Source: an uncultured Eubacteriales bacterium (GTDB lineage: Bacteria > Bacillota > Clostridia > Oscillospirales > Oscillospiraceae). Taken from it: a DNA stretch of 6,511 nt. The translations under genes were made by a program, and so were the position numbers. The notes beneath the pieces were generated by a model. The model made no database searches. It saw only the letters and a list, made by a program, of their open reading frames with translations, and was not told the DNA's origin. The stretch covers positions 1 through 6,511 of the forward strand of contig URKW01000108.1 in NCBI GenBank assembly GCA_900548615.1, given 5' to 3'. The stretch's first letter is position 1, and every line of letters begins with the position of its first letter. Shown piece by piece: positions 1 to 6,426 of this stretch.

Positions 1-1
1 T

Positions 2-781
2 TTTGAAATTAAGCCCGCGGACACCACCGGCGGCGACCCCGCCGCCATCACCGGCACCGTGTCCACTGACGGCTCCACCTCTATGGAGAAGGTCATCGGC
101 GCACTGAGCGAGTCCTTCATGGCCGCCAACGGCGGTGTGACCGTCAACTACAACCCCACCGGCTCCGGCTCCGGCATCACCGCCGTGCAGGAGGGTACCT
201 GCGACATCGGCCTTTCCTCCCGTGCGCTGAAGGACGAGGAGAAGGCAGCCGGCCTGAAGGAGACCGTCCTGGCCTATGACGGCATCGCCATCATCGTGCA
301 CCCCGACAACCCCGTCTCCGACCTGACCCTGGAGCAGATCGCCAAGCTGTACACCGGCGAGATCACCACCTGGAAGGACGTGGGCGGCAATGACGCCGAG
401 GTCGTTCTGATCGGCCGTGAGGCTGCCAGCGGCACCCGCGATGGCTTCGAGTCCATCACCGGCACCAAGGATGCTTGCCAGTATCGTCAGGAACTGACCT
501 CCACCGGTGATGTGATCACCGCCGTCAGCCAGAACCCCGACGCCATCGGCTACGCTTCTCTGGCCTCCGTCAAGGATACCGTCAAGGCCCTGAACGTAGG
601 CGGCGTGACCCCCAGCGAGGCCACCGTCAAGGACGGCAGCTATCTGGTGCAGCGTCCCTTCGTGCTGGTGACCGTGGAAGGCAAGGCCCTCTCTCCCGCA
701 GCTCAGGCGTTCTTCGATTACGCCCTCTCTGCTGACGCGGCGTCCATCATCTCTGCCGCCGGCGCAGTGGCTGCCAACTGA
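2..781 (+). CDS. pstS: Phosphate ABC transporter substrate-binding protein PstS (5' partial)
   Basis: Extracytoplasmic phosphate-binding protein of the Pst high-affinity importer; it hands phosphate to PstC-PstA. The reading frame is open from base 2, so the start, signal peptide and probable lipobox cysteine are outside the window; 259 residues are visible. PstS hallmarks in fragment numbering: a first-strand motif STDGSTSMEK (21-30), a glycine/serine phosphate loop TGSGSG (53-58), DIGLSSR (68-74) and R139 followed by ASGTR (142-146). In the family these serine, threonine, aspartate and arginine positions line the phosphate pocket. The C-terminus is complete and ends in TGA. A GTG at 59 is in frame but falls inside the first strand, so it is not the start. 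Arginine is mostly CGT and most codons end in C, unlike the CGG/CGC-rich genes downstream, consistent with high expression. Identity is strengthened by pstC 68 bases downstream. Confidence 0.95.
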   Translation, partial: FEIKPADTTGGDPAAITGTVSTDGSTSMEKVIGALSESFMAANGGVTVNYNPTGSGSGITAVQEGTCDIGLSSRALKDEEKAAGLKETVLAYDGIAIIVHPDNPVSDLTLEQIAKLYTGEITTWKDVGGNDAEVVLIGREAASGTRDGFESITGTKDACQYRQELTSTGDVITAVSQNPDAIGYASLASVKDTVKALNVGGVTPSEATVKDGSYLVQRPFVLVTVEGKALSPAAQAFFDYALSADAASIISAAGAVAAN

Positions 782-798
782 AAGACCACGGGCGGACA

Positions 799-823
799 GG
801 CGACATCCCTGAGGGGTGCCGCC
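799..823 (+). promoter_or_regulatory. Intercistronic hairpin between pstS and pstC
   Basis: GGCG (799-802) pairs with CGCC (820-823). After an A/C mismatch, CATCCC (804-809) pairs with GGGGTG (813-818) with one G-T wobble around a three-base loop. That gives a ten-pair stem with one internal mismatch, starting 17 bases after the pstS stop. The following bases (TTCCCCTGC) are not a T-run, so it is not a classical terminator. By analogy with other binding-protein-first ABC operons, such a hairpin could protect the 3' end of pstS mRNA or cause partial readthrough, giving more PstS than membrane components. That role is inferred; the pairing is seen. Confidence 0.5.
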
Positions 824-849
824 TTCCCCTGCATGTATGAGGTGCGTAT

Positions 850-1719
850 ATGAAAGCAAGACGACTTTGGGAGAACGTGATCCACGGCTGGTTCCTGCTG
901 ATGGGACTGGTAACGGTGGGCTGCGTGCTGCTGATCACCGTATATCTCGTTATTTCCGGTATCCCGGCCATCCGGGAGATCGGCCTTATCAAATTCCTGT
1001 TCGGCCCTGTGTGGGACTCCAACGGCACGCCGCCGCAATTCGGCATTCTGTCCTTTATCCTGACCAGCATTTACGGCACGGCGGGCGCTATCGTTCTGGG
1101 CGTCCCCATCGGCTTTATGACCGCCGTGTTTCTGGCGAAAATGGCGCCGACAAAGCTGAAAACCGTTGTCTCCTCGGCAGTCAGCCTGCTGGCGGGCATC
1201 CCCTCGGTGGTGTACGGCCTTGTGGGTATGCTGGTGCTGGTGCCCGGCATCCGGAAGATCTTCCACATTCCTGACGGCTCCGGACTGCTGGCGGCCATCA
1301 TCGTATTGGCCATCATGATTCTGCCCTCCATCATCAATGTAGCCATGACGGCGCTGGAGGCGGTGCCCAAGGAGTATGAGGATGCCTCGCTGGCGCTGGG
1401 CGCTACGCCGGTGGAGACGTGGTTCCGGGTGTCCGTTCCCGCGGCACGCAGCGGTATTGCTGCGGCGGTGGTGCTGGGCGTAGGCCGCGCCATTGGCGAG
1501 GCTATGGCGGTGATGATGGTGTCCGGCAACGTGCCCAACATGCCGTCCCTGTTCCAGAGCGTCCGCTTCCTGACCACCGCCGTAGCCAGCGAGATGGGCT
1601 ACGCGGCGGCGGGCTTGCAGCGGCAGGCGCTGTTTTCCATCGCGCTGGTACTGTTCCTGTTCTTTATGCTCATCAACGCGGCGCTGAATTTCTTCCTGAA
1701 ACGCAGTAAGGAGAAGTAA
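850..1719 (+). CDS. pstC: Phosphate ABC transporter permease PstC
   Basis: Inner-membrane permease that pairs with PstA to form the phosphate channel. It is 289 residues, a usual PstC length. A basic N-terminus (MKARR) leads into hydrophobic segments at about 17-37, 67-97, 110-131, 145-166, 203-224 and 260-282, consistent with six membrane spans. The coupling loop that contacts the ATPase is visible at about 175-203 (EYEDASLALGATPVETWFRV then PAARSGI), the EAA-type motif of MetI-like permeases. GRAIGEAMAV at 212-221 is typical of PstC/PstA. The ATG at 850 is preceded by GAGGTG at 839-844, five bases away. Being first of the permease pair after pstS distinguishes it from PstA. The stop lies three bases before pstA. 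Confidence 0.95.
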   Translation: MKARRLWENVIHGWFLLMGLVTVGCVLLITVYLVISGIPAIREIGLIKFLFGPVWDSNGTPPQFGILSFILTSIYGTAGAIVLGVPIGFMTAVFLAKMAPTKLKTVVSSAVSLLAGIPSVVYGLVGMLVLVPGIRKIFHIPDGSGLLAAIIVLAIMILPSIINVAMTALEAVPKEYEDASLALGATPVETWFRVSVPAARSGIAAAVVLGVGRAIGEAMAVMMVSGNVPNMPSLFQSVRFLTTAVASEMGYAAAGLQRQALFSIALVLFLFFMLINAALNFFLKRSKEK

Positions 1720-1722
1720 ACC

Positions 1723-2589
1723 ATGAACGATACGAAATTTTCTACCCGCCGCCGCATCTGGGGCGGAACGATGCGGGGCCTGATGGTGCTGTGCGCCGGG
1801 CTGACCTGTGCGCTGGCGCTGTTCCTGATCCTGTATGTGCTGATCAAGGGCGTGCCGCACCTGAGCTGGGAGCTGCTGAGCACCAAGCCCAGCTACCTCA
1901 GCGACACCATCGGCATCCTACCGGATATCATCAGCACCGTCTGCATGGTGCTGACCACGCTGCTTTTCGTGCTGCCGCTGGGTGTGTGCGCGGCAGTCTA
2001 TCTGACGGAATACGCCGCCAACAAGCGGGTGGTGGCGGTCATCGAATATGCCGCCGAGACCCTGTCCGGCATTCCCTCTATTATCTACGGTCTGGTGGGG
2101 CAGATGTTCTTCTGCCAGTTTCTGGGCATGAAGAAATCACTGATCGCCGGCGCCATGACGTTGGTCATCATGAACCTGCCCACCATCATGCGCACCACGC
2201 AGGAGAGTCTGAAAACCGTGCCCCAGAGCTACCGTGAGGGCGCGTTCGGCTTGGGCGCGGGCAAGTGGCGGGTCATCCGCACGGTGGTGCTGCCGGGCTG
2301 TGTAGACGGCGTCATCACCGGCTGCATTCTGGCGGTGGGCCGTATTCTGGGCGAGACGGCGGCGCTGCTGTATACAGCAGGCTTCGCCCATACTTTGTAC
2401 AGCAGCCTGGGGGAGACGCTGCAAAGCTCCGGCGCTACCCTGTCCGTGGCCCTGTATGTCTACGCCAAGGAGCAGGGCGAGTTTGATGTGGCCTTCGCCA
2501 TCGCCGCCATATTGATGGTGCTGGCCCTGATTATCGACATTGCCGCCGCTCTGGTGGGCAAATACTTCCAAAGGAGGAGAAGCGTATGA
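1723..2589 (+). CDS. pstA: Phosphate ABC transporter permease PstA
   Basis: Second membrane subunit of the phosphate importer, 288 residues. Hydrophobic segments lie at about 18-40, 66-95, 108-133, 140-156, 195-217 and 255-278. It shares the family pattern with PstC: LSGIPSIIYGLVGQ at 114-127 matches LAGIPSVVYGLVGM in PstC. The coupling loop is at about 169-200 (SYREGAFGLGAGKWRVIRTV and following), then GRILGETAALLYTAG at 206-220, which is PstA-like. The ATG at 1723 has AAGGAG at 1708-1713, nine bases upstream, lying inside the end of pstC. The stop overlaps the pstB start in an ATGA, so the pstB initiation site is read through by pstA ribosomes and the two are probably translationally coupled. 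Confidence 0.95.
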   Translation: MNDTKFSTRRRIWGGTMRGLMVLCAGLTCALALFLILYVLIKGVPHLSWELLSTKPSYLSDTIGILPDIISTVCMVLTTLLFVLPLGVCAAVYLTEYAANKRVVAVIEYAAETLSGIPSIIYGLVGQMFFCQFLGMKKSLIAGAMTLVIMNLPTIMRTTQESLKTVPQSYREGAFGLGAGKWRVIRTVVLPGCVDGVITGCILAVGRILGETAALLYTAGFAHTLYSSLGETLQSSGATLSVALYVYAKEQGEFDVAFAIAAILMVLALIIDIAAALVGKYFQRRRSV

Positions 2590-3341
2590 GCGATATCATG
2601 ACCGTCAACGACCTGTGCCTGTGGTACGGCCCGTCTCAGGCGCTGAAGGACGTCAGCATCAATATTCCGGAGAAAAGCGTCACCGCACTCATCGGCCCTT
2701 CCGGCTGCGGAAAGTCCACCTTCCTCAAGACGCTGAACCGGATGAACGACCTGATCCCCGGCGTCCGCGTTACCGGCCAGGTCTGCTATCAGGGGCAGGA
2801 CATTTTTGCCCCGTCGGTGGACGTGAACCAGCTGCGCAAGGAGATCGGCATGGTGTTCCAGAAGCCCAATCCCTTCCCCATGAGCATCTACGACAACGTG
2901 GCTTACGGTCCCCGAACCCACGGCATCCGCAATAAGGTGAAGCTGGACGACATGGTGGAGCAGGCGCTGCGCCGCGCCGCCATCTGGGACGAGGTGAAGG
3001 ATCGGCTGAAAAAATCGGCGCTGGGTCTGTCCGGCGGCCAGCAGCAGCGGCTGTGCATTGCCCGCGCGCTGGCGGTGGAGCCGCAGGTGCTGCTGATGGA
3101 CGAGCCCACCAGTGCATTGGATCCAATTTCCACTTCCCGCATAGAAGAACTTGCCATAGAGCTGAAAGACAGGTATACTATTGTTATCGTCACCCATAAC
3201 ATGCAGCAGGCCGCCCGTATCTCTGACCGCACCGCCTTTTTCCTGTTGGGCGAGCTGGTGGAGTGCGGCGACACGGAGCAGATCTTTGCCCAGCCGCAGG
3301 ACAAGCGGACAGAGGACTACATCACGGGGAGGTTCGGATAA
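2586..3341 (+). CDS. pstB: Phosphate ABC transporter ATP-binding protein PstB
   Basis: Cytoplasmic ATPase that drives phosphate import through PstC-PstA. It is 251 residues, the normal PstB length. All nucleotide-binding motifs are intact: Walker A GPSGCGKST (37-45), Q-loop glutamine 92 in FQKPNPFPMSIYDNV, signature LSGGQQQR (148-155), Walker B LLMDEP (169-174), D-loop SALD (176-179) and switch histidine 204 in THNMQQAAR. The sequences FQKPNPFPMSIYDNVAYGPR and THNMQQAARISD are characteristic of PstB rather than ABC ATPases in general. The ATG at 2586 overlaps the pstA stop and has a strong AAGGAGG at 2571-2577. The codons from about 3112 to 3190 are unusually AT-rich for the gene (28 G/C in bases 3121-3190) and contain a promoter-like sequence. 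The protein sequence there is still canonical. Confidence 0.97.
   Translation: MSDIMTVNDLCLWYGPSQALKDVSINIPEKSVTALIGPSGCGKSTFLKTLNRMNDLIPGVRVTGQVCYQGQDIFAPSVDVNQLRKEIGMVFQKPNPFPMSIYDNVAYGPRTHGIRNKVKLDDMVEQALRRAAIWDEVKDRLKKSALGLSGGQQQRLCIARALAVEPQVLLMDEPTSALDPISTSRIEELAIELKDRYTIVIVTHNMQQAARISDRTAFFLLGELVECGDTEQIFAQPQDKRTEDYITGRFG
3151..3179 (+). promoter_or_regulatory. Candidate internal sigma-70 promoter upstream of phoU
   Basis: Inside the pstB coding region, TTGCCA (3151-3156) and TATACT (3174-3179) are separated by exactly 17 bases. Each matches five of six bases of the vegetative sigma consensus (TTGACA, TATAAT). A likely start is the A at 3186, giving a leader of about 158 bases before phoU. 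The surrounding 70 bases are about 40 percent GC in a clearly GC-rich gene and use codons such as ATA, AGG, CTT, ATT and ACT that are otherwise scarce here. There is no extended -10 TG. If active, it would give basal phoU-phoP-phoR expression without pst induction. This is a sequence match only. Confidence 0.45.
3326..3332 (+). promoter_or_regulatory. Ribosome binding site for phoU
   Basis: GGGGAGG lies 11 bases before the ATG at 3344, inside the last codons of pstB. It supports the 3344 start over longer in-frame extensions back to 3263, which would overlap the conserved pstB C-terminus. The spacing is a little long. Confidence 0.6.
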
Positions 3342-3343
3342 GC

Positions 3344-3994
3344 ATGAGAAGCCGTTTTGACCAGCAGCTGGCGCTGCTGAACCGGGAATTGATCGAGATG
3401 GGCGCACTGTGCGAGGAGGTCATCGCCGCCGCCGCCAAGGCGCTGATGGAGGGTGACACGGTGCTGGCAGCGCAGGTGGCGCCCCGTGCCGCGGGTATTG
3501 ACCAGAAGGAGCGGGACATCGAGTCTCTGTGCCTGAAGCTTTTATTGCAGCAGCAGCCTGTGGCCAGCGACCTGCGGCAGATCAGCGCGGCGCTGAAAAT
3601 GATAACGGATATGGAGCGCATCGGCGATCAGGCCGAGGATATTGCCGAGATCATCGGCTTCCTGAATGGCCGCTCCGGCGAGGAGTGCGCCTTTGTGGGT
3701 CACATGGCCCGTGCCGCCATCTCCATGGTGACGGGCAGCGTGGACGCCTTTGTGCGGCAGGATGTGACGCTGGCCCATCAGGTCATCGCCAAGGACGACG
3801 TGGTGGACGAGGATTTCCGCAAGGTGAAGGCCACGCTGATCGACTGGATCGCCCAGCGGCCCGACGACGGCGAGTACGCGCTGGATCTTCTGATGATCGC
3901 CAAGTATTTCGAGCGCATCGGCGACCATGCCACCAACATTGCCGGTTGGGTGGTGTTCGCCGTTACCGGCGCTCACGAAGGAGAGGAGAACTGA
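3344..3994 (+). CDS. phoU: Phosphate signalling/transport accessory protein PhoU
   Basis: Cytoplasmic helical protein that in characterised bacteria links the Pst transporter to the PhoR kinase and restrains phosphate uptake and signalling when phosphate is sufficient. It is 216 residues, the usual length. Two PhoU repeats are visible, each with the metal-binding E-x-x-x-D signature: MERIGDQAEDI (E91, D95) and FERIGDHATNI (E190, D194). The second half (about 115-205) repeats the three-helix bundle pattern of the first. The start at 3344 gives MRSRFDQQL, the expected N-terminus for the family; an upstream extension would run through pstB. The gene begins two bases after the pstB stop and ends one base before the response regulator. 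Candidate internal promoter: 3151-3179. Confidence 0.95.
   Translation: MRSRFDQQLALLNRELIEMGALCEEVIAAAAKALMEGDTVLAAQVAPRAAGIDQKERDIESLCLKLLLQQQPVASDLRQISAALKMITDMERIGDQAEDIAEIIGFLNGRSGEECAFVGHMARAAISMVTGSVDAFVRQDVTLAHQVIAKDDVVDEDFRKVKATLIDWIAQRPDDGEYALDLLMIAKYFERIGDHATNIAGWVVFAVTGAHEGEEN
3978..3988 (+). promoter_or_regulatory. Ribosome binding site for the response regulator
   Basis: AAGGAGAGGAG, a doubled purine-rich Shine-Dalgarno, ends seven bases before the ATG at 3996 and lies within the last codons of phoU. It fixes the start at 3996 rather than at the in-frame upstream ATG at 3927. Confidence 0.7.
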
Positions 3995-3995
3995 C

Positions 3996-4670
3996 ATGAT
4001 CTGGTGTGTGGAGGATGACAGCGGCATCCGCGAGATCGAGGTGTATACCCTGAATTCCACCGGGTTCGAGGCCCGGGGCTTTGCCGACGGCGCATCCTTC
4101 CGGGAAGCGCTGGAGACCGAGACGCCGGAGCTGGTGCTGCTGGACGTGATGCTGCCTGGCGAGGACGGGGTGTCGCTGCTGCGCTATCTGCGGCAGCTGC
4201 CCCGGGCGCGGGAGATTCCCGTTATCATGGCCACGGCCAAGGGCATGGAGTACGACAAGATCCAGAGTCTCGACATGGGAGCCGACGACTATCTGGTAAA
4301 GCCCTTCGGCATGATGGAGATGGTTTCACGGGTGAAGGCGGTGCTGCGGCGCTGCGCCCCGGTCAAGCAGAGCCGCCAGCTGTCCAGCGGCGGCGTGACG
4401 CTGGATCTGGACGGCCATACCGTCACGGCGGCAGGCCAGCGGGTGACGCTGACCTTCAAGGAATTCGCGCTGTTGCAGCTGTTTCTGGCCCACCCCGGCA
4501 TGGCCTTTACCCGCGACCAGCTGTTTAACGATGTGTGGGGCGCCGATTACGTAGGCGAGACCCGCACAGTGGATATGCACATCCGTACCCTGCGGCAGAA
4601 GCTGGGCGAGTGCGGCGACCGCATCGAAACGGTGCGGGGCGTAGGCTATCGATGGGAGGCGCGGCCATGA
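3996..4670 (+). CDS. phoP: OmpR/PhoB-family phosphate response regulator (PhoP/PhoB type)
   Basis: DNA-binding response regulator, 224 residues, the standard receiver plus winged-helix architecture. Receiver domain (about 1-118): acidic pair D7-D8, phospho-acceptor D50 in LLDVMLPGEDG, T80 in IMATA, and K102 in DDYLVKPF. The winged-helix domain (about 128-222) shows LTFKEFALLQLFLAHPG, the recognition-helix region VGETRTVDMHIRTLRQKL and the terminal wing VRGVGYRW, all typical of PhoB/OmpR. The first strand begins right at the start codon (MIWCVEDDSGIRE), so an upstream ATG at 3927 is not needed. Location between phoU and phoR makes phosphate control of pst the likely job; it would be named phoB in Gram-negatives. 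Its last four bases overlap the kinase start, the usual arrangement for a cognate pair. Its DNA target sites are not visible in this window. Confidence 0.9.
   Translation: MIWCVEDDSGIREIEVYTLNSTGFEARGFADGASFREALETETPELVLLDVMLPGEDGVSLLRYLRQLPRAREIPVIMATAKGMEYDKIQSLDMGADDYLVKPFGMMEMVSRVKAVLRRCAPVKQSRQLSSGGVTLDLDGHTVTAAGQRVTLTFKEFALLQLFLAHPGMAFTRDQLFNDVWGADYVGETRTVDMHIRTLRQKLGECGDRIETVRGVGYRWEARP
4654..4659 (+). promoter_or_regulatory. Ribosome binding site for the histidine kinase
   Basis: GGGAGG lies seven bases before the ATG at 4667, inside the end of the response regulator gene. This favours 4667 over the in-frame ATG at 4652, which has no comparable site and would add only five residues. 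Confidence 0.65.
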
Positions 4671-6337
4671 CAAAACGAATTTTCCGCTCCATGATCGTCA
4701 CGGCGGGCGCGGTGCTGCTGGCCACGCTGGTCATTATCATGGGCTGTCTTTACGAATATTTCTGCGGCGTGCAGGAGCAGCAGCTGAAGGACGAGCTGAG
4801 CCTTGCCGCAGCCGCCATGCAGCAGGGGGAGGGGGAGACCTATCTCCAGTCCCTGAATTCTGACCGCTACCGCCTGACCTGGGTGGCGGCGGACGGCACC
4901 GTGCTGTACGACACCCGCACTGACGCGGAGACCATGGAGAACCACGCCCAGCGGCAGGAGATCCAGCAGGCGCTGCTGGCAGGGCAGGGGGAGAGCAGCC
5001 GCTACTCCTCCACGCTGCTGGAAAAGACGCTTTATCAGGCCCAGCGTCTGGAGGACGGCTCGGTGCTACGTATCTCCATCAGCCGCGCCACGGCGGGCGT
5101 GCTGGTGCTGGGTATGCTCCAGCCGCTTCTGGTGGTGCTGGCGGTGGCGCTGATTCTGTCTGCGCTGCTGGCCCGGCGTGTGGCCCGCCACATTGTGAAG
5201 CCCCTGAACGAGCTGGATCTGGAGCACCCGCTGGATAACGACACCTACGAGGAACTGTCGCCCCTGCTGGGCCGCATCAACCAGCAGCGCCGCCAGATCG
5301 ATGCCCAGCTGCGGGAATTGCAGCGCAAGCGGGATGAATTCGCTCAGGTCACAGGCAGCATGCAGGAGGGTCTGGTGCTGCTGAACGAGCGGGGTGAGAT
5401 CCTCAGCATCAATCCGGCGGCTCAAACGCTGTTCCGTGCCGACGGTAGCTGCGTGGGACAGGACTTCCTGACCATCGAGCGCAGCGGAGAGGTGAGCCGC
5501 GCCCTTCACGCCGCCCTGACCGGCGGTCACAGCGAGATCCACACGGAGCGGGATGGCCGGGAATACCAGCTGGATATCAGCCGCATCCAGTCCGACGGCG
5601 CCGTCACCGGCGCGGTGGTGGTGGCCTTCGATGTAACGGAGCAGGCGCTGGCACAGCGCAACCGGCGGGAGTTCACCGCCAATGTGTCCCACGAGCTGAA
5701 AACCCCGCTGCAATCCATCATGGGCAGCGCCGAGCTGATGCAGAACGGACTGGTGAAGCCGGAGGATATGCCGGTGTTCCTGAACCGCATCCATGACGAG
5801 GCCGCCCGGCTGGTGTCACTGATTGAGGATATCATCCGCCTGTCCCAGCTGGACGAGGGAGTAGCGCTGTCGGCGGAGCCGGTGGAGCTGCTACCGCTGG
5901 CGGAGGAAACGGTGCGTGGCCTTCACGACGCGGCGGAGGCGAAGAACGTGACCATGACCGTTACCGGCGAGAATGTGACGGTGCGGGCGGCGCGGCGGCT
6001 GCTGTCGGAGATTTTGTATAACCTCTGCGACAACGCCATCAAGTACAACGTTCCCGGCGGCAGCGTCACCGTGGACGTGGGCCTTTGCGGCGAAAGCGCG
6101 GTGCTGACTGTGTCCGACACCGGCATCGGCATTCCCCCAGAGCATCAGGCGCGGGTGTTTGAACGGTTCTACCGGGTGGACAAGAGCCATTCCCGCCAGA
6201 GCGGCGGCACAGGCCTGGGCCTGTCCATCGTCAAGCACGCCGTCGGCGATCTGGGCGGCGGCCTGCATCTGGACAGCACGCCGGGGCAGGGGACGACCAT
6301 CCGCGTGACGGTGCCTCTGGAACCGCAGGAGGAATAA
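4667..6337 (+). CDS. phoR: PhoR-type membrane sensor histidine kinase
   Basis: Membrane-bound sensor kinase predicted to phosphorylate the adjacent response regulator; 556 residues. Domain order: membrane span about 9-29; extracytoplasmic region about 30-143; second span about 144-169; a short HAMP-like segment about 170-220 (ARHIVKPLNEL and EELSPLLGRIN, with only about 16 residues between PL and SPL, shorter than a canonical HAMP); PAS domain about 226-330 (GSMQEGLVLLNERGEILSIN); dimerisation domain with H342 in SHELKTPL; ATPase with N456 in NLCDNAIKYN, DTGIGIP (484-490), FERFYRVD (498-505) and GGTGLGLS (513-520). All catalytic boxes are intact. The start overlaps the regulator stop in an ATGA. 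Phosphate specificity is inferred from the pst-phoU context and the PhoR-like span-PAS-kinase layout; the kinase domain alone would also fit other HisKA sensors. Confidence 0.9.
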   Translation: MTKRIFRSMIVTAGAVLLATLVIIMGCLYEYFCGVQEQQLKDELSLAAAAMQQGEGETYLQSLNSDRYRLTWVAADGTVLYDTRTDAETMENHAQRQEIQQALLAGQGESSRYSSTLLEKTLYQAQRLEDGSVLRISISRATAGVLVLGMLQPLLVVLAVALILSALLARRVARHIVKPLNELDLEHPLDNDTYEELSPLLGRINQQRRQIDAQLRELQRKRDEFAQVTGSMQEGLVLLNERGEILSINPAAQTLFRADGSCVGQDFLTIERSGEVSRALHAALTGGHSEIHTERDGREYQLDISRIQSDGAVTGAVVVAFDVTEQALAQRNRREFTANVSHELKTPLQSIMGSAELMQNGLVKPEDMPVFLNRIHDEAARLVSLIEDIIRLSQLDEGVALSAEPVELLPLAEETVRGLHDAAEAKNVTMTVTGENVTVRAARRLLSEILYNLCDNAIKYNVPGGSVTVDVGLCGESAVLTVSDTGIGIPPEHQARVFERFYRVDKSHSRQSGGTGLGLSIVKHAVGDLGGGLHLDSTPGQGTTIRVTVPLEPQEE

Positions 6338-6347
6338 ACAGCAAAGC

Positions 6348-6360
6348 GGCCGACAGAGTC
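6348..6360 (+). repeat. 13-bp direct repeat, copy 1
   Basis: GGCCGACAGAGTC occurs here, 11 bases after the phoR stop, and again identically at 6428-6440, exactly 80 bases later. This copy lacks the GTCGGCC that completes a hairpin in the second copy; it runs straight into the GC-rich inverted repeat at 6367-6388. Confidence 0.7.
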
Positions 6361-6366
6361 CTGTAG

Positions 6367-6388
6367 GGCGGGGCCCATGTGCCCCGCC
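6367..6388. repeat. GC-rich inverted repeat after phoR
   Basis: GGCGGGGC (6367-6374) and GCCCCGCC (6381-6388) form a perfect eight-pair stem with loop CCATGT. It starts 30 bases after the phoR stop. There is no T-run on either strand next to it, so it is not a standard intrinsic terminator, though it could block 3' exonucleases. Motifs of this form (GTAGGGCGGGG then CCCCGCC) recur between genes in GC-rich gut Clostridia as I remember them; copy number here cannot be judged. Confidence 0.6.
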
Positions 6389-6426
6389 ACACGGTGAACG
6401 CGGCAGGTATGATAAACGCTTCGTAA

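Noticed and set aside
59..61. GTG as the pstS start
   Set aside because: The frame is open to the window edge, the GTG falls inside the conserved first strand, and no signal peptide follows it.
782..849. Promoter or Pho-box in the pstS/pstC gap
   Set aside because: No paired -35/-10 hexamers and no regularly spaced TT-A-CA-like repeats are visible; only the hairpin stands out.
718..1860. Long open frame on the - strand (380 codons) opposite pstC
   Set aside because: The translation is rich in His, Gln, Arg and Asp with no recognisable domain, as expected for an antisense shadow of a GC-rich membrane protein gene; pstC on the + strand is unambiguous.
3263..3343. N-terminal extension of phoU
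   Set aside because: It would overlap the conserved C-terminus of PstB; the ATG at 3344 has GGGGAGG upstream and gives the usual PhoU N-terminus.
2460..3407. Long open frame on the - strand opposite pstB
   Set aside because: It overlaps the fully conserved PstB ATPase, has biased low-complexity composition and no plausible start context; treated as a shadow.
3927..3995. N-terminal extension of the response regulator
   Set aside because: It overlaps the second PhoU motif region, while the start at 3996 has a strong ribosome binding site and begins exactly at the first receiver strand.
4535..4666. Upstream extension of phoR including the ATG at 4652
   Set aside because: It overlaps the winged-helix domain of the response regulator; the ATG at 4667 has GGGAGG seven bases upstream and directly precedes the first membrane span.
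6367..6388. Rho-independent terminator for the operon
   Set aside because: The stem is strong but neither flank has a T-rich tract; recorded as an inverted repeat instead.
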